A DNA stretch of 64,000 bases from Alteromonadaceae bacterium BrNp21-10 (GCA_030418115.1 JAUHQD010000002.1:1-64000), one strand, 5' to 3'; positions 1 to 10,603 are shown, numbered from the stretch's first letter. Program-made: numbers and translations. Notes: generated by a model from the letters alone, not told the origin.

Positions 1-389
1 GCATGTTTCTATATAAGACAGGTTAATTCGTGCACAAGAAAACAACAATCGTTTATAAACAAAGTGTTACGGTATTTGATGCATGTTTAAATCGTGATTT
101 CTTGCACGTTTAAATTCAAAAAAATTGGCTAATGATTAATTGAGACTTTCAGGTCGGTAATCTGCGAATCAACTTGCCCATTTTTAAAGTGTTCTGCGTC
201 GAATGATAAAACAGGATGTTCGAAGTAAAAAAACCATGGAATGGCGGTTGGAGTAGCCAATAAAAAAAGTCGGCGTAAACACCGATCTACAATTCACCAA
301 GCCCCCCTAATGACCAAAGGCAATTAAATCACTAGATCCTGCCTACACAGGAATGACGATAAAAAATCAGGTGTCTATACCAAAAACAA
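1..389. other. Intergenic, no gene recognised
   Basis: No convincing reading frame. The only structure I see is a short hairpin at 337-352 (TCCTG, 6-nt loop, CAGGA) followed by GAATGACG. It resembles the small intergenic hairpin repeats common in gammaproteobacteria, but there is one copy here, so family membership is only a guess. fbaA, which follows pgk in many relatives, does not appear here. Confidence 0.5.
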
Positions 390-413
390 CAACGCCGCTG
401 GGCAGCGGCGTTG
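382..413 (-). terminator. Rho-independent terminator of pgk
   Basis: A perfect 10-bp stem (CAACGCCGCT / AGCGGCGTTG) with a 4-nt loop at 390-413. Read leftward it is followed by a T-rich tract (TTGTTTTTG). It lies about 30 bp past the pgk stop codon, so it should end the epd-pgk transcript. Confidence 0.88.
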
Positions 414-443
414 TATACATCAAAAGCGAATTAGCTCAGCTAA

Positions 444-1604
444 TTACTTCCCACGTTTCTCCAACATAGCAACAGCTGGCAATTCTTTACCTTCAACAAA
501 CTCAAGGAAAGCACCACCACCGGTAGAGATATAAGAAATTTGATCTTCTAAGCCCCATTTATCAATAGCGGCTAAAGTGTCGCCACCACCGGCAATCGAG
601 AACGCATCGCTTTCGGCGATAGCACGGGCAACCACTTCGGTGCCTTTAGAGAAGTTGTCGAACTCGAATACACCACAAGGGCCGTTCCATAAAATGGTCT
701 TGGCTTTACGTAAAATAGCCGCGACGTTTTCTGCGGTTTCTGGGCCATAATCCATGATTTCTTCGTCGTCTTGTACTTCGTGGGCCAATTTAATCACTGC
801 AGGCTCTTTGTCTGAGAAGTTTTTACCTACACGTACATCAACGGTCTCAGGAATATCTAAGGTGTCCATCAAACGCTTAGCTTCTGGAATTAAATCTTTT
901 TCACAAAGAGAAAGACCCACATTATGACCGCGAGCGGCAACGAAGGTATTAGAAATACCACCACCAACAACTAACTGGTCAGCAATTTTCGATAAGGCAT
1001 CTAACACGGTTAACTTAGTGGATACTTTAGAGCCACCGACTATCGCTACTAATGGGCGTGCAGGATTGTTTAGTGCTTTGCCTAATGCTTCCAATTCGCC
1101 AGAAAGCAAAGGACCAGCACAGGCAACCGGGGCGAATAAACCTACACCATGGGTAGAGGCTTGTGCACGGTGAGCTGTACCGAATGCATCCATTACATAA
1201 ATATCGCACAATGCAGCATATTGTTTAGATAATGCTTCGTCGTCTTTTTTCTCGCCAACATTAAAACGTACGTTTTCTAGCACCACGACTTCACCGGCAT
1301 TCACTTCAACACCGTTTAAATAATCTTTCTCCAAACGCACTGATAAATCAGTGTTGTCTTGCAGATAATTTACAACTGGCTGTAGTGAGAACTCATCAGC
1401 ATATTCGCCTTCGGTAGGACGACCTAAATGGGACATCACCATCACTTTGGCACCGGCAGCAACGGCAGCTTTAATCGTGGGCAAAGCGGCTCGAATACGT
1501 GCATCAGAAGTGACTTTACCGTCTTTTAACGGCACGTTTAGATCTTCACGGATCAACACGCGTTTACCAGCGAGATCCAAATCAGACATTTTAATTACAG
1601 ACAT
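444..1604 (-). CDS. pgk: Phosphoglycerate kinase
   Basis: Transfers phosphate from 1,3-bisphosphoglycerate to ADP in glycolysis and acts in reverse in gluconeogenesis; cytosolic monomer. The 386 aa match the usual length. Visible are the N-terminal signature around residues 15-25 ([12 protein letters not shown]), SHLGRP at 58-63, the nucleotide-binding GGGDT at 339-343 and STGGGA at 360-365. The ATG at 1604 has AAGGG upstream and gives an N terminus ([11 protein letters not shown]) nearly identical to that of E. coli Pgk. It lies 20 bp downstream of epd, so the two are probably co-transcribed, and a strong terminator follows. Unlike the common epd-pgk-fbaA order, no aldolase gene follows. Confidence 0.98.
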   Translation of the reverse strand: MSVIKMSDLDLAGKRVLIREDLNVPLKDGKVTSDARIRAALPTIKAAVAAGAKVMVMSHLGRPTEGEYADEFSLQPVVNYLQDNTDLSVRLEKDYLNGVEVNAGEVVVLENVRFNVGEKKDDEALSKQYAALCDIYVMDAFGTAHRAQASTHGVGLFAPVACAGPLLSGELEALGKALNNPARPLVAIVGGSKVSTKLTVLDALSKIADQLVVGGGISNTFVAARGHNVGLSLCEKDLIPEAKRLMDTLDIPETVDVRVGKNFSDKEPAVIKLAHEVQDDEEIMDYGPETAENVAAILRKAKTILWNGPCGVFEFDNFSKGTEVVARAIAESDAFSIAGGGDTLAAIDKWGLEDQISYISTGGGAFLEFVEGKELPAVAMLEKRGK

Positions 1605-1624
1605 AATTTACCCTTATTATTAAA

Positions 1625-2680
1625 TTATAAAACTTGTGAAAGTGGTTGTTCAGCATGAAAGGCGGTATACATCGCGCGACTCGTGTCGATCATACGATTA
1701 GCAAAGCCCCACTCGTTATCACACCAAACTAAAGTTTTTACTAACTGCCGATGACTAACTCGCGTTTGCGTGCCATCGACAATACAAGAATGTGGAGCAT
1801 GGTTAAAATCACAGGACACCAATGGCTCTTCGGTGTAATCCAACAACCCGTTTAAACGGCCAAACTTAGCCGCTTTAAGTGCCTGATTAACACCGGCGAT
1901 GTTAGTGTCGGTATTCAAGGTTACGCTTAAGTCCATCGCTGTTACATTGATAGTAGGTACTCGCACGGCTATGGCTTCAAATTTACCGGCGAACTTTGGC
2001 AAAATTCGTTCAATACCCGCCGCCAGTTTAGTGTCTACCGGAATAATCGATTGGCTAGCTGCACGGGTTCGGCGCAAATCATCATGATAGGCATCAATCA
2101 CCTGCTGGTCATGCATTGAAGAATGAATAGTGGTAATTGTACCGCTGTTAACCCCAAAGGCTTCATCTAAGGTTTGGATCACCGGCACGATGCAATTCGT
2201 AGTACAGGAGCCGTTGGACACAATGCGATGTTGATTAGTCAGAATATCATCGTTGATGCCGTAAATAATGGTAGCATCCACGTCGGCACTCGCCGGTTGA
2301 GAAAACAACACCTGTTTGGCACCTTGATCTAAATGCGCCTGACCGGCTTGGCGGTCGCTATGCACACCGGTACATTCCAGCACCACATCAATATCCAGCG
2401 CCTGCCAATCTAAACCGGCAATTTCAGCACTATGCAGCAACACTATGTCGTCGCCATTCACATTAAGATTTGTTTTACCATTGTTGCTATTGGTCAAAGC
2501 AACAGGGAAACGAAAACGGCCATGGGCGGTATCGTATTTGAGTAAATGGGCAATGCCTTCGGGAGATGCCAACTCATTAATGGCAACCACCTGCATAGTT
2601 TGCTGTTGGCCGGTTTCATACAAAGCCCGCAGCACATTTCGGCCAATGCGGCCAAAGCCATTTATTGCAATTCGAATCAT
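1625..2680 (-). CDS. epd: D-erythrose-4-phosphate dehydrogenase
   Basis: Oxidises erythrose 4-phosphate to 4-phosphoerythronate with NAD, the first step of the DXP-dependent pyridoxal phosphate pathway. It belongs to the GAPDH family. The Rossmann motif INGFGRIGR is at residues 6-14 and the catalytic cysteine is Cys159 in GSCTTNC. Epd rather than GapA is supported by [21 protein letters not shown] near the N terminus, by [15 protein letters not shown], and by its place beside tkt (which makes erythrose 4-phosphate) and pgk. 351 aa is normal. A terminator upstream of it suggests a promoter of its own within 2681-2750, or read-through from tkt. Confidence 0.95.
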   Translation of the reverse strand: MIRIAINGFGRIGRNVLRALYETGQQQTMQVVAINELASPEGIAHLLKYDTAHGRFRFPVALTNSNNGKTNLNVNGDDIVLLHSAEIAGLDWQALDIDVVLECTGVHSDRQAGQAHLDQGAKQVLFSQPASADVDATIIYGINDDILTNQHRIVSNGSCTTNCIVPVIQTLDEAFGVNSGTITTIHSSMHDQQVIDAYHDDLRRTRAASQSIIPVDTKLAAGIERILPKFAGKFEAIAVRVPTINVTAMDLSVTLNTDTNIAGVNQALKAAKFGRLNGLLDYTEEPLVSCDFNHAPHSCIVDGTQTRVSHRQLVKTLVWCDNEWGFANRMIDTSRAMYTAFHAEQPLSQVL

Positions 2681-2740
2681 GACACCCTTGACGGTAATCT
2701 AAACAGGCAAAACTTGTTGTGCCTGTAGTGTAAGAACACC

Positions 2741-2771
2741 CCCCAATAAAAAGGGCGCTGAAAAGCGCCCT
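2741..2771 (-). terminator. Terminator between tkt and epd
   Basis: An 8-bp perfect stem (AGGGCGCT / AGCGCCCT) with a 4-nt loop at 2752-2771, followed leftward by TTTTTATT. It lies about 50 bp past the tkt stop and upstream of epd, so it should attenuate or end the tkt transcript before epd-pgk. Confidence 0.85.
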
Positions 2772-2779
2772 ATTCTATC

Positions 2780-2812
2780 GTTACTTGCGAGTAACAGGAA
2801 GCATGCTTCCTG
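2780..2812. repeat. Two palindromes after tkt
   Basis: A 6-bp hairpin GTTACT-tgcg-AGTAAC at 2780-2795 abuts a perfect 18-bp palindrome CAGGAAGCATGCTTCCTG at 2795-2812, directly downstream of tkt and before the terminator. It may stabilise the mRNA 3' end or be a protein site; I cannot tell which. Confidence 0.7.
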
Positions 2813-2823
2813 AATATCTCCGC

Positions 2824-4815
2824 TTATAAAGCTTTGGCTTTCGCCACAATTGCTTCTGGTGTAAAGCCGAAATGCTTCAACAATACGCCACCCGGTGCTG
2901 ACTCACCGAAGGTAGTCATACCGACAACTGCGCCATTGAAACCAACGTATTTGTACCAGAAGTCAGCATGAGCCGCTTCTACAGCCACACGTTTAGTCAC
3001 TGCTGCGGGTAAAACGGCTTCTTTATAAGCCGCATCTTGTTGGTCAAAAATACCGGTACTTGGCATAGACACAACGCGCGCAGCAATACCATCAGCGGCT
3101 AACAACTCAGCTGCAGCAACCGTAATACCTACTTCAGAACCAGTAGCAATTAAGATAACGTCTGGCGTGCCAGTAGTATCTTTAAGAACATAACCACCAC
3201 GAGCAACATTTTTTAATTGTGCTGCATCACGTGTTTGCGCAGGCAAACCTTGGCGACTAAAGATTAACGACGTTGGACCATCTTTACGCTCAAGAGCCGA
3301 CTTCCAAGCAACCGCTGTTTCAGCTGCATCACAAGGGCGCCATGTATCCATATTCGGCGTTAAGCGTAAGTTTGCTACTTGCTCGATTGGCTGGTGAGTT
3401 GGGCCATCTTCGCCCTGACCAATTGAATCATGAGTGTAAACTTGAACATTCGGAATACCCATTAATGCCGACATTCTTAAAGCATTACGTGCATATTCCA
3501 TAAACATTAAGAAGGTTGCACCGTAAGGACGGAATCCGCCGTGTAAGCCAATACCATTCATAATGGCCGTCATACCAAATTCACGTACACCGTAATAGAT
3601 GTAGTTACCACTAGCATCATCAGCCGTTAAGCCTTTAGCGCCAGACCATAAGGTCAAGTTAGAACCGGCTAAATCCGCAGAGCCACCTAAAACTTCAGGC
3701 AAAATGCTGGCAAAAGCTTCAATTGAATTCTGTGACGCTTTACGACTAGCGATACCTTCGGCTTTATCCTGACATTCTTGGATAAAGGCATCGGCTTTGG
3801 CAGAGAAGTCTGCTGGTAAGTCACCGGCAATACGACGTTTAAACTCAGCAGCTAATTCAGGGAAAGCTGCAGCATAGGCAGCAAATTGAGCATCCCACTG
3901 TTGTTCCTTCTCACTACCAGCGGCTTTAGCATCCCAACCGGTATAGATATCAGCAGGAATTTCAAATGGCGCATGTGGCCAATTTAAAAATTCACGGGCT
4001 GCGGCAATTTCAGTATCACCTAGTGGAGCACCATGGCAATCATGGCTGCCAGATTTATTCGGTGAGCCAAAACCAATAATGGTTTTACAGCAAATCATCG
4101 TTGGCTTGTCGGTAACTGTTTTAGCAGCAGCAATGGCATCAGCAATAGCTTGTGGATCGTGACCATCAACATCGGCAATTACGTGCCAGCCGTAAGATTC
4201 AAAACGCGCAGGGGTATTATCGGTAAACCAGCCTTCAACATGGCCATCGATAGAAATACCATTGTCATCCCAGAATGCAATCAATTTGCCTAAGCCTAAC
4301 GTACCGGCTAGTGAACAAGATTCATGAGACACACCTTCCATCAAACAACCGTCGCCTAAGAAACAGTAAGTGAAGTGATCAACAATGTCGTGACCTGGCT
4401 TATTAAATTGTGCAGCTAAGGTTTTCTCAGCAATCGCCATACCCACTGCATTAGCAATACCTTGGCCTAAAGGACCCGTAGTGGTTTCTACACCGGCGGT
4501 ATAACCATACTCTGGGTGACCGGGAGTTTTGGAATGCAGTTGTCTGAATTGCGCTAGCTCTTCAATCGGTAATGGATAGCCGCTCAAATGCAATAGGGAA
4601 TAAACCAACATCGAGCCATGGCCGTTAGACAATATAAAACGGTCACGGTTAGCCCAGTCGGGATTAGCCGGATTGTGGTTTAAAAAGTCACTCCACAACA
4701 CCTGAGCGATATCTGCCATACCCATTGGTGCACCTGGGTGACCTGAGTTGGCTTTTTGAACGGCATCCATGCTTAAAGCACGAATGGCATTTGCGAGTTC
4801 TCGACGTGAAGGCAT
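2824..4815 (-). CDS. tkt: Transketolase
   Basis: Thiamine-diphosphate enzyme that moves two-carbon ketol units between pentose-phosphate pathway sugars, also producing erythrose 4-phosphate for aromatic and PLP synthesis. At 663 aa it equals E. coli TktA in length. Conserved histidines appear at 26, 66 and 100. The ThDP motif starts at GDG 154-156 and ends near Asn185. A pyrimidine-binding half ([16 protein letters not shown] region) and a C-terminal domain follow. The ATG at 4815 has GGAG about 6 bp upstream. It is followed by epd and pgk but separated from them by a hairpin terminator. Confidence 0.97.
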   Translation of the reverse strand: MPSRRELANAIRALSMDAVQKANSGHPGAPMGMADIAQVLWSDFLNHNPANPDWANRDRFILSNGHGSMLVYSLLHLSGYPLPIEELAQFRQLHSKTPGHPEYGYTAGVETTTGPLGQGIANAVGMAIAEKTLAAQFNKPGHDIVDHFTYCFLGDGCLMEGVSHESCSLAGTLGLGKLIAFWDDNGISIDGHVEGWFTDNTPARFESYGWHVIADVDGHDPQAIADAIAAAKTVTDKPTMICCKTIIGFGSPNKSGSHDCHGAPLGDTEIAAAREFLNWPHAPFEIPADIYTGWDAKAAGSEKEQQWDAQFAAYAAAFPELAAEFKRRIAGDLPADFSAKADAFIQECQDKAEGIASRKASQNSIEAFASILPEVLGGSADLAGSNLTLWSGAKGLTADDASGNYIYYGVREFGMTAIMNGIGLHGGFRPYGATFLMFMEYARNALRMSALMGIPNVQVYTHDSIGQGEDGPTHQPIEQVANLRLTPNMDTWRPCDAAETAVAWKSALERKDGPTSLIFSRQGLPAQTRDAAQLKNVARGGYVLKDTTGTPDVILIATGSEVGITVAAAELLAADGIAARVVSMPSTGIFDQQDAAYKEAVLPAAVTKRVAVEAAHADFWYKYVGFNGAVVGMTTFGESAPGGVLLKHFGFTPEAIVAKAKAL

Positions 4816-5130
4816 AGCTTCTCCTGTAATCTTACTGGCTTAGTTTTAGATGATAATTCTATTTAAGGTTGCCGTTGTCCCACAACCCCGAAGTAACTGC
4901 AATGTCAAAAAATATTATAACCCTATGCAAGTGCAATATGCATAATTTAAGAGCATGACTAATAACAGTTAAAACGAAAAATAATCGTTTAGTTTTTATT
5001 TTTGGAAACACAACTTAACAAACAGACATTTAGACGTCTAGATGTAAAGACTGGTATTTTTTTACGTTATCGCTAAAATAGGCGCCAATATAGTCGATGT
5101 ATAGACGATGCACTATTAAGGATTTTTTTA
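4816..5130. other. Divergent tkt/metK control region
   Basis: AT-rich region between two divergent genes. The metK side carries the met-box array (separate entry). On the tkt side I see no operator I can name. No small gene was recognised. Confidence 0.6.
5024..5055 (+). promoter_or_regulatory. MetJ operator: four tandem met boxes
   Basis: Four consecutive 8-mers in exact 8-bp register: AGACATTT (5024-5031), AGACGTCT (5032-5039, the exact met-box consensus), AGATGTAA (5040-5047) and AGACTGGT (5048-5055). MetJ with S-adenosylmethionine binds such arrays cooperatively. The array ends 75 bp before metK, where it would repress transcription when SAM is plentiful. That metJ exists in this genome is inferred; the gene is not in the window. 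Confidence 0.9.
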
Positions 5131-6282
5131 ATGACGTTACATTTGTTTACTTCTGAGTCTGTTTCCGAAGGCCATCCCGATAAAATTGCCGATCAAATTT
5201 CTGATGCGGTGTTAGATGCTATTTTAAAGCAAGATCCAAAAGCACGGGTCGCTTGCGAATCTTTTGTTAAAACCGGCATGGTTTTAGTGGGCGGCGAAAT
5301 CAACACCACGGCGTGGGTTGATATAGAAGAACTTACCCGCAGTACCATCCGCGACATTGGTTATACTCATTCGGATATGGGCTTTGATGCGGATTCTTGT
5401 GCGGTATTGAATGCCATTGGCAAACAATCTCCAGATATTAACCAAGGGGTTGACCGTTCTCGTCCTGAAGATCAAGGTGCCGGCGACCAAGGATTAATGT
5501 TTGGTTATGCCAGTAATGAAACAGACGTATTAATGCCTGCGCCTATTACTTATTCTCACCGTTTGGTAAAGCGTCAGGCCGAAGTGCGTAAAAACGGGAC
5601 TCTACCTTGGCTGCGCCCCGATGCGAAAAGTCAGGTCACTTTTGTTTACGAAAATGGCAAGCCCATCGGCGTGGATGCCGTGGTGTTATCTACCCAACAT
5701 TGTGACTCCATTAGCACCGCGGATTTACGCGAAGCAGTAATGGAAGAAATTATTAAGCCTGTGTTACCAGAACAATGGCTCACCGATAAAACCCAATATT
5801 TTATTAACCCAACCGGTCGTTTTGTGATTGGTGGCCCAATGGGCGATTGTGGTTTAACCGGGCGTAAAATTATTGTTGATACCTATGGCGGCATGGCTCG
5901 CCATGGTGGCGGTGCGTTCTCAGGTAAAGATCCATCCAAAGTAGACCGTTCTGCAGCCTATGCAACTCGTTATGTAGCGAAGAATATTGTTGCTGCTGGC
6001 TTAGCCGACCGTTGTGAAATTCAAGTGTCTTACGCCATTGGTGTAGCCGAGCCAACGTCAATCAGTGTTGATACTTTTGGTACTGGTAAGGTTAGTGATG
6101 AAATGTTAGTGAAGTTAGTTCGTGAACATTTTGACTTACGCCCTTATGGCTTATTAGCGATGTTGGATTTGGAACGCCCAATTTACCAAGCCACAGCGGC
6201 ATATGGTCACTTTGGTCGCAATGAATTCCCATGGGAAGCCACCGACAAAGCACAAGATTTAAAGGATGCGGCAGGCCTTTAA
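5131..6282 (+). CDS. metK: S-adenosylmethionine synthetase
   Basis: Makes SAM from methionine and ATP, releasing phosphate and diphosphate; cytosolic tetramer. 383 aa, near-identical in layout to the E. coli enzyme: GHPDK at residues 14-18, GAGDQG at 116-121, the mobile active-site loop around 98-108, and the glycine-rich [15 protein letters not shown] near 260. The ATG is preceded by AAGGA at about 8 nt. It is a single-gene unit: the MetJ operator lies upstream and a terminator follows. SAM feedback through MetJ is therefore the likely control. Confidence 0.98.
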   Translation: MTLHLFTSESVSEGHPDKIADQISDAVLDAILKQDPKARVACESFVKTGMVLVGGEINTTAWVDIEELTRSTIRDIGYTHSDMGFDADSCAVLNAIGKQSPDINQGVDRSRPEDQGAGDQGLMFGYASNETDVLMPAPITYSHRLVKRQAEVRKNGTLPWLRPDAKSQVTFVYENGKPIGVDAVVLSTQHCDSISTADLREAVMEEIIKPVLPEQWLTDKTQYFINPTGRFVIGGPMGDCGLTGRKIIVDTYGGMARHGGGAFSGKDPSKVDRSAAYATRYVAKNIVAAGLADRCEIQVSYAIGVAEPTSISVDTFGTGKVSDEMLVKLVREHFDLRPYGLLAMLDLERPIYQATAAYGHFGRNEFPWEATDKAQDLKDAAGL

Positions 6283-6338
6283 ATCCAGTTGTATTGCAAA
6301 TTCCATATATAAAATAGGGCTATTTGCTAAAGTCTCAC

Positions 6339-6372
6339 AAAGCGTGACGTTAATTTAACTCACGCTTTTTTT
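6339..6372 (+). terminator. Rho-independent terminator of metK
   Basis: A 9-bp stem AAAGCGTGA / TCACGCTTT (6339-6347 with 6360-6368), with GTTA/TAAC able to extend the pairing inside the loop, followed by more T residues. It lies about 57 bp after the metK stop. The rest of 6373-6569 shows no gene. Confidence 0.88.
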
Positions 6373-6569
6373 GTGGCTGTCGTTCTACCACCAAATCAAA
6401 ATCAAACCAATGTGGCTCGTTGAAAAAAAACAATTAATTGAAATAGTATTTGCTTAAATCAAGTTGAGAATCGAAAATATCACTAACAAGTGCCGTCAGA
6501 TTTAACATCAGCTGGCTTATTTTGGTTGGCAACTCAGCGCTCTCCCTCAACCTTTTATTAGCAACGGAC

Positions 6570-7370
6570 ATGACTATGACATTAAAAACATCCCTTTTAA
6601 TTATTTTAATCACTGTGCTTAGCGCCTGTGCAAAATCGCCAACAGGCCGTAACCAGCTGAAACTGTTTCCCAGTAATAAAATGGATACCATGGGTATTCA
6701 GGCATTTGATGGTATGAAAAACACCCAAAAAATTGCCGAACAAGTAACTCCTAATAATTTTGTGCAATGTGTTGCCGAACGTATCATTGCGCAAGTGCCA
6801 AAAAGCGTTTTTAGTGGCGAATGGGAAGTTGTTGTTTTCGACGATGAACAAGTCAATGCTTTTGCCTTACCTGGCGGTAAAATTGGCGTTTATACCGGCT
6901 TATTAAATGTGGCGGAAAATCAACATCAACTGGCTGCCGTTATTGGCCATGAAGTAGGCCACGTGATCGCCGAACACGGCAACGAACGTATGTCTAATAG
7001 CACTTTAATTGGCCTAGGTATGGAAGTTACCAATCAAGTGTTAGCGACCAATCAAGTAGCAAATAACCAACAAATCATGGCAGCCTTGGGGTTTGGTGTC
7101 CAAGTGGGTTTAGAACTGCCCTTTAGCCGTACCCATGAATCAGAAGCCGATCAAATCGGTTTGGATTTAATGGCACAAGCTGGCTTTAATCCACAACAAG
7201 CGGTTAATTTATGGGAAAACATGGATGCGGCTGCAGCGGGTCAAGAACGCCCAGCGGAGTTTATGTCAACTCACCCATCACCACAAACCCGTATAAAAAA
7301 ATTACAAGATCATATGCCTAAGGCGCTAGCACTACTGAAAAAAAGTACCACACAGGCTAATTGCCAATAA
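6570..7370 (+). CDS. M48-family metalloprotease lipoprotein
   Basis: Zinc metalloprotease predicted to be anchored in the periplasm. The start at 6570 gives MTMTLKTSLLIILITVLSAC, a lipoprotein signal with lipobox LSAC (Cys20); a second ATG at 6576 is equally possible, while an upstream TTG frame would bury the signal. The zinc site is HEVGHVIAEH (HExxH near residues 127-131) with the third ligand in the ESEAD motif near 190. The M48 core fills the rest of 266 aa, without TPR repeats. Relatives such as LoiP and BepA act in outer-membrane quality control, which is the probable but unproven role. Its stop overlaps the rsmE start (TAATG). Confidence 0.88.
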   Translation: MTMTLKTSLLIILITVLSACAKSPTGRNQLKLFPSNKMDTMGIQAFDGMKNTQKIAEQVTPNNFVQCVAERIIAQVPKSVFSGEWEVVVFDDEQVNAFALPGGKIGVYTGLLNVAENQHQLAAVIGHEVGHVIAEHGNERMSNSTLIGLGMEVTNQVLATNQVANNQQIMAALGFGVQVGLELPFSRTHESEADQIGLDLMAQAGFNPQQAVNLWENMDAAAAGQERPAEFMSTHPSPQTRIKKLQDHMPKALALLKKSTTQANCQ

Positions 7371-8098
7371 TGCGCATTCCTAGAATTTATCACCCTGACC
7401 TATTAGCCGTAGATGCTGATGTCGTGCTCAGTGCCGATGCGGCCAATCATTTAATCAAAGTATTACGTTTACGCCTCGGTCATCCATTAGTGTTATTTAA
7501 CGGCGATGGTAATGATTATCCTGCCGAGCTTTTAAGTACCGATAAACGTCAAGCCATCGCCAAAATAGATGCCAAGCTGACGATCAGTCAAGAATCACCT
7601 TTAAAGATCCATTTAGGTCAAGGTGTGTCTAAAGGCGACCGTATGGACTTCGTGTTACAAAAATCGGTAGAGCTGGGAGTGGATGAAATAACCCCACTAA
7701 TTACCGAACATTGTGTGGTTAAACTCAACGAAGAGCGCTGGCAGAAAAAGCACCAACAATGGCAGAAAATTATTATTGGTGCTTGCGAACAATCTGGGCG
7801 TAATGTGTTACCCAAATTGCATGCACCACTGACGCTAAGTAAATGGATGCAACAATCCACCAATCAACTGCGCTTGACCTTGCACCCCAAGGCCGATGCA
7901 CGCATTCAACATTTACGTTGTCCCAAAGCAGGTGTGCGTTTATTAATTGGCCCTGAAGGAGGTCTTAGTGAACAAGAGATTTACCAAGCACAGGAAAACG
8001 GCTTTGAATCAGTATTGCTCGGCCCACGTATTCTGCGTACGGAAACCGCAGCGCTGACCAGCATCGCCGCGCTACAAAGTCACTTTGGTGATATTTAG
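7370..8098 (+). CDS. rsmE: 16S rRNA m3U1498 methyltransferase
   Basis: SPOUT-class methyltransferase that makes m3U1498 in 16S rRNA using SAM. The ATG at 7370 gives MRIPRIYHP, the typical RsmE N terminus, and overlaps the preceding stop by one base; an upstream in-frame TTG at 7361 is less likely. An N-terminal PUA-like domain (about 1-70) precedes the knotted SAM-binding region with IGPEGGLS at 193-200 and LGPRILRTETA at about 218-228. 242 aa is normal. It sits upstream of gshB, as in E. coli and many gammaproteobacteria. Confidence 0.96.
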   Translation: MRIPRIYHPDLLAVDADVVLSADAANHLIKVLRLRLGHPLVLFNGDGNDYPAELLSTDKRQAIAKIDAKLTISQESPLKIHLGQGVSKGDRMDFVLQKSVELGVDEITPLITEHCVVKLNEERWQKKHQQWQKIIIGACEQSGRNVLPKLHAPLTLSKWMQQSTNQLRLTLHPKADARIQHLRCPKAGVRLLIGPEGGLSEQEIYQAQENGFESVLLGPRILRTETAALTSIAALQSHFGDI

Positions 8099-8211
8099 GC
8101 AATGGATCAGGCTTGAAAACTGAATAACTAGTCACCACCTACTAAGCATCAACCGTTATTAAGCCGCCGTGCTTATATTAAATTGCCGTTACCGTTAACA
8201 AGGAACACCCC

Positions 8212-9165
8212 ATGAGCATTAAACTTGGCATAGTGATGGATCCCATTGCGTCTATTAACATTAAAAAAGACACCAGCTTTGCCATGCTTTTACAAGCTCA
8301 AGAACGTCAATACGACATTCAATATATTGAAATGGCCGACTTGTATTTGGATAACGGCAAACCCATGGCCAACATGCGCTCGCTATCTGTGCAAGAAAAC
8401 GCTAATAACTGGTATACCTTAGGTGAGCGTCAACGCCGCTGCTTGGCCGAACTCGACGTTATTTTAATGCGTAAAGATCCGCCGGTGGATAACGAATTTA
8501 TCTACGCCACCCAAATATTTGAATTGGCAGAACAAGCAGGTACCTTAATCGTTAACAAAGCGCAAAGTCTGCGTGATTGTAATGAAAAATTATTTGCCGC
8601 TTGGTTCCCAGAATTAACACCGCCGACCTTAGTAACCCGCAGTGATGAATTGATCCGCGAGTTTCACCAACAACATGGCGATATAATTTGTAAGCCGTTA
8701 GATGGCATGGGTGGCAGCTCGATATTCAGAGTGAAGGAAGACGGTAATAACCTTGGGGTGATTATTGAAACCTTAACCGAACGTGGGCAAACCTTCGCCA
8801 TGTTCCAACGTTTTGTACCGGAAATTAAAGACGGTGATAAACGCATATTAGTCGTGGATGGCGAAGTGATACCTTATGGGTTGGCACGCTTAGCCGCAAA
8901 AGGTGAAAACCGTGGCAACTTAGCCGCTGGCGGCACTGGACGGCCACAACCATTAAGCGCTAGCGACATTGCCATTGCCGAAAAAATTGCACCACTATTA
9001 GTAGAAAAAGGTCTTATTTTTGTCGGCCTAGATGTGATTGGCGATAGACTAACTGAAATTAACGTCACCAGCCCAACTTGCGTGCGTGAAATTGAAGCCG
9101 CTTATCCCATTAGCATTACTGGCAAATTGTTTGATGCCATTGAACGTCGGCTGGCTAGCGAATAA
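8212..9165 (+). CDS. gshB: Glutathione synthetase
   Basis: ATP-grasp ligase joining gamma-glutamylcysteine and glycine, the last step of glutathione synthesis in the cytosol. 317 aa against 316 in E. coli. Clear features are KLGIVMDPI at the N terminus, MRKDPP near residue 86, KPLDGMGG at 161-168 (ATP grasp), and GLDVIGDRLTEINVTSPTC near the C terminus. The ATG has AAGGA upstream. It lies 113 bp after rsmE and 62 bp before yqgE, in the conserved rsmE-gshB-yqgE-ruvX order. Confidence 0.98.
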   Translation: MSIKLGIVMDPIASINIKKDTSFAMLLQAQERQYDIQYIEMADLYLDNGKPMANMRSLSVQENANNWYTLGERQRRCLAELDVILMRKDPPVDNEFIYATQIFELAEQAGTLIVNKAQSLRDCNEKLFAAWFPELTPPTLVTRSDELIREFHQQHGDIICKPLDGMGGSSIFRVKEDGNNLGVIIETLTERGQTFAMFQRFVPEIKDGDKRILVVDGEVIPYGLARLAAKGENRGNLAAGGTGRPQPLSASDIAIAEKIAPLLVEKGLIFVGLDVIGDRLTEINVTSPTCVREIEAAYPISITGKLFDAIERRLASE

Positions 9166-9227
9166 ATTAAATTAACCAACAAAATATTTAGTACTCTTTT
9201 AAAAAGGTTGGATCACTATTGAGCGCC

Positions 9228-9809
9228 ATGAAAAATACTCTTGAGAATCATTTTTTAATTGCTATGCCCAGCCTTCAAGACCCTTATTTTGAACGCTCGG
9301 TCACCTATATCTGTGAACATAATGAACACGGTGCCATGGGCATAGTGATCAATCAGCCTGCAGGTATGACAGTCAAAGAACTGCTCAAGCATACCGAAAT
9401 TGATGGCCCCATCGACGAGAAAAAAGGCGAATGCATCGTTGTTGCTGGTGGTCCGGTGAATCAAGACCGTGGATTTATTCTGCACAGCCCTAAAGCTGGC
9501 TATAGTGGCAGTATGGAAATCAACTCAGAGATCATGGTCACTACGTCTAAAGATATTCTTGAAGACATCGGCAACGATAATAGCCCCCATAAGACGGTTG
9601 TTGCTCTAGGGTATGCAGGTTGGTCAGCGGGTCAGCTCGAAGAAGAAATCCAACAAAACTCATGGTTAGTCGTTGAGTCCGACGCCGAATTATTATTCGA
9701 TGTGCCCATCCATAAAAAATGGGAAGCAGCTGTGCACAAACTCGGAATCGATGTATGGCAATTGTCCAGTGACAATGCCGCTAACAAAGGCGCTCCTCTT
9801 GGCCACTGA
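9228..9809 (+). CDS. yqgE: UPF0301/AlgH family protein
   Basis: Conserved protein of unknown biochemical role, linked in pseudomonads (as AlgH) to regulation. The N terminus [26 protein letters not shown] is the family signature, followed by [23 protein letters not shown] and [18 protein letters not shown] take the ATG at 9228 because it places HFLIAMP close to the N terminus as in E. coli YqgE; a TTG at 9219 with GGA upstream is an alternative. The 3' end overlaps ruvX, so translational coupling is likely. Confidence 0.93.
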   Translation: MKNTLENHFLIAMPSLQDPYFERSVTYICEHNEHGAMGIVINQPAGMTVKELLKHTEIDGPIDEKKGECIVVAGGPVNQDRGFILHSPKAGYSGSMEINSEIMVTTSKDILEDIGNDNSPHKTVVALGYAGWSAGQLEEEIQQNSWLVVESDAELLFDVPIHKKWEAAVHKLGIDVWQLSSDNAANKGAPLGH

Positions 9810-10224
9810 GCAAACATTATTAGGTTTTGACTTTGGTACCAAAAGTATTGGTGTGGCGGTAGGTCAGTTAATCACTGGCACTGCTGCGCCACTCAGCGCC
9901 TTAAAAGCCGTCGATGGCATTCCGAATTGGGACATTTTAGAAAAAGTATTCAATGAATGGCAACCGCAACGCATTATTGTTGGGCTACCACTGAATATGG
10001 ATGGCACCAATCAACAAGTAACCTTTGCCGCCAAAAAATTTGCCAACCGTTTACATGCGCGCTTCAAAGTACCGGTAGATACTTGTGATGAACGCTTAAC
10101 CACCGCCGATGCAAAGTCCCGATTATTTGAACTAGGCGGTTATAAAAAACTCACCAAAGACAAAATAGACAGTGTTTCCGCCTGCCTAATTTTAGAAAGT
10201 TGGATGGAAAGCAGCTATGGCTAA
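9799..10224 (+). CDS. ruvX: RuvX/YqgF family putative pre-16S rRNA nuclease
   Basis: RNase H-like fold protein implicated in maturing the 16S rRNA 5' end. [14 protein letters not shown] near the N terminus carries the catalytic aspartate, GLPLNMDG and DERLTT follow, and [11 protein letters not shown] ends the core. I favour a TTG start at 9799: it has AAAGG 8 nt upstream and gives about 141 aa, close to the 138 of E. coli YqgF. An ATG at 9775 gives 149 aa but lacks a ribosome-binding site. It overlaps yqgE by 11 bp and the next gene by 8 bp. Confidence 0.9.
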   Translation: MATEQTLLGFDFGTKSIGVAVGQLITGTAAPLSALKAVDGIPNWDILEKVFNEWQPQRIIVGLPLNMDGTNQQVTFAAKKFANRLHARFKVPVDTCDERLTTADAKSRLFELGGYKKLTKDKIDSVSACLILESWMESSYG

Positions 10225-10603
10225 TAGCCGCAAAAGCTTGTTTATCAAGGCCGTAGTTTTCCAATTCAAGCTTGGCTTGGACGCAGTGCGAGACATTTTA
10301 CTCAGCCCTGTCGCTATTGTTTTTGCCATCATTGATTTCATCAATGGTAATAATGGCCACCAAAGTCTGTTTAACAAGCTACTTAGATTTGGGCGTAAAA
10401 CCGATCAATGGATTGGTCTATTTAATACTGGTGATGTCGATACCGATGAAGAACTCAAAGCTGAAGAAGAAAAGAATGTCGACTTCTGGGTAACAAAAAT
10501 ACAAGAAAAAGTTAAACAACAAGCACTTGCTGGCAAACTCAGTGAATCAGCAAAAACACAAATAAATGACTATTTGTCAAAAATTCACAAGGATGAGAAA
10601 TGA
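10217..10603 (+). CDS. Small conserved-looking protein of unknown function
   Basis: 128 aa, not recognised. The N-terminal half is hydrophobic and basic (one possible membrane-associated stretch around residues 25-42, [15 protein letters not shown]). The C-terminal half is charged and probably helical, with an acidic patch EELKAEEEK and a lysine-rich tail. It overlaps ruvX by 8 bp and shares an ATGA overlap with the next gene, so it is a true operon member. No catalytic motif is visible. Confidence 0.75.
   Translation: MANSRKSLFIKAVVFQFKLGLDAVRDILLSPVAIVFAIIDFINGNNGHQSLFNKLLRFGRKTDQWIGLFNTGDVDTDEELKAEEEKNVDFWVTKIQEKVKQQALAGKLSESAKTQINDYLSKIHKDEK

Noticed and set aside
331-360. Neisserial dRS3-type repeat
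   Set aside because: The hairpin TCCTG/CAGGA with GAATGACG is reminiscent, but only one copy is visible, so I do not name it a repeat family.
6434-6691. Leftward frame opposite the M48 gene start
   Set aside because: Shadow of the lipoprotein gene; no recognisable protein features or ribosome-binding site.
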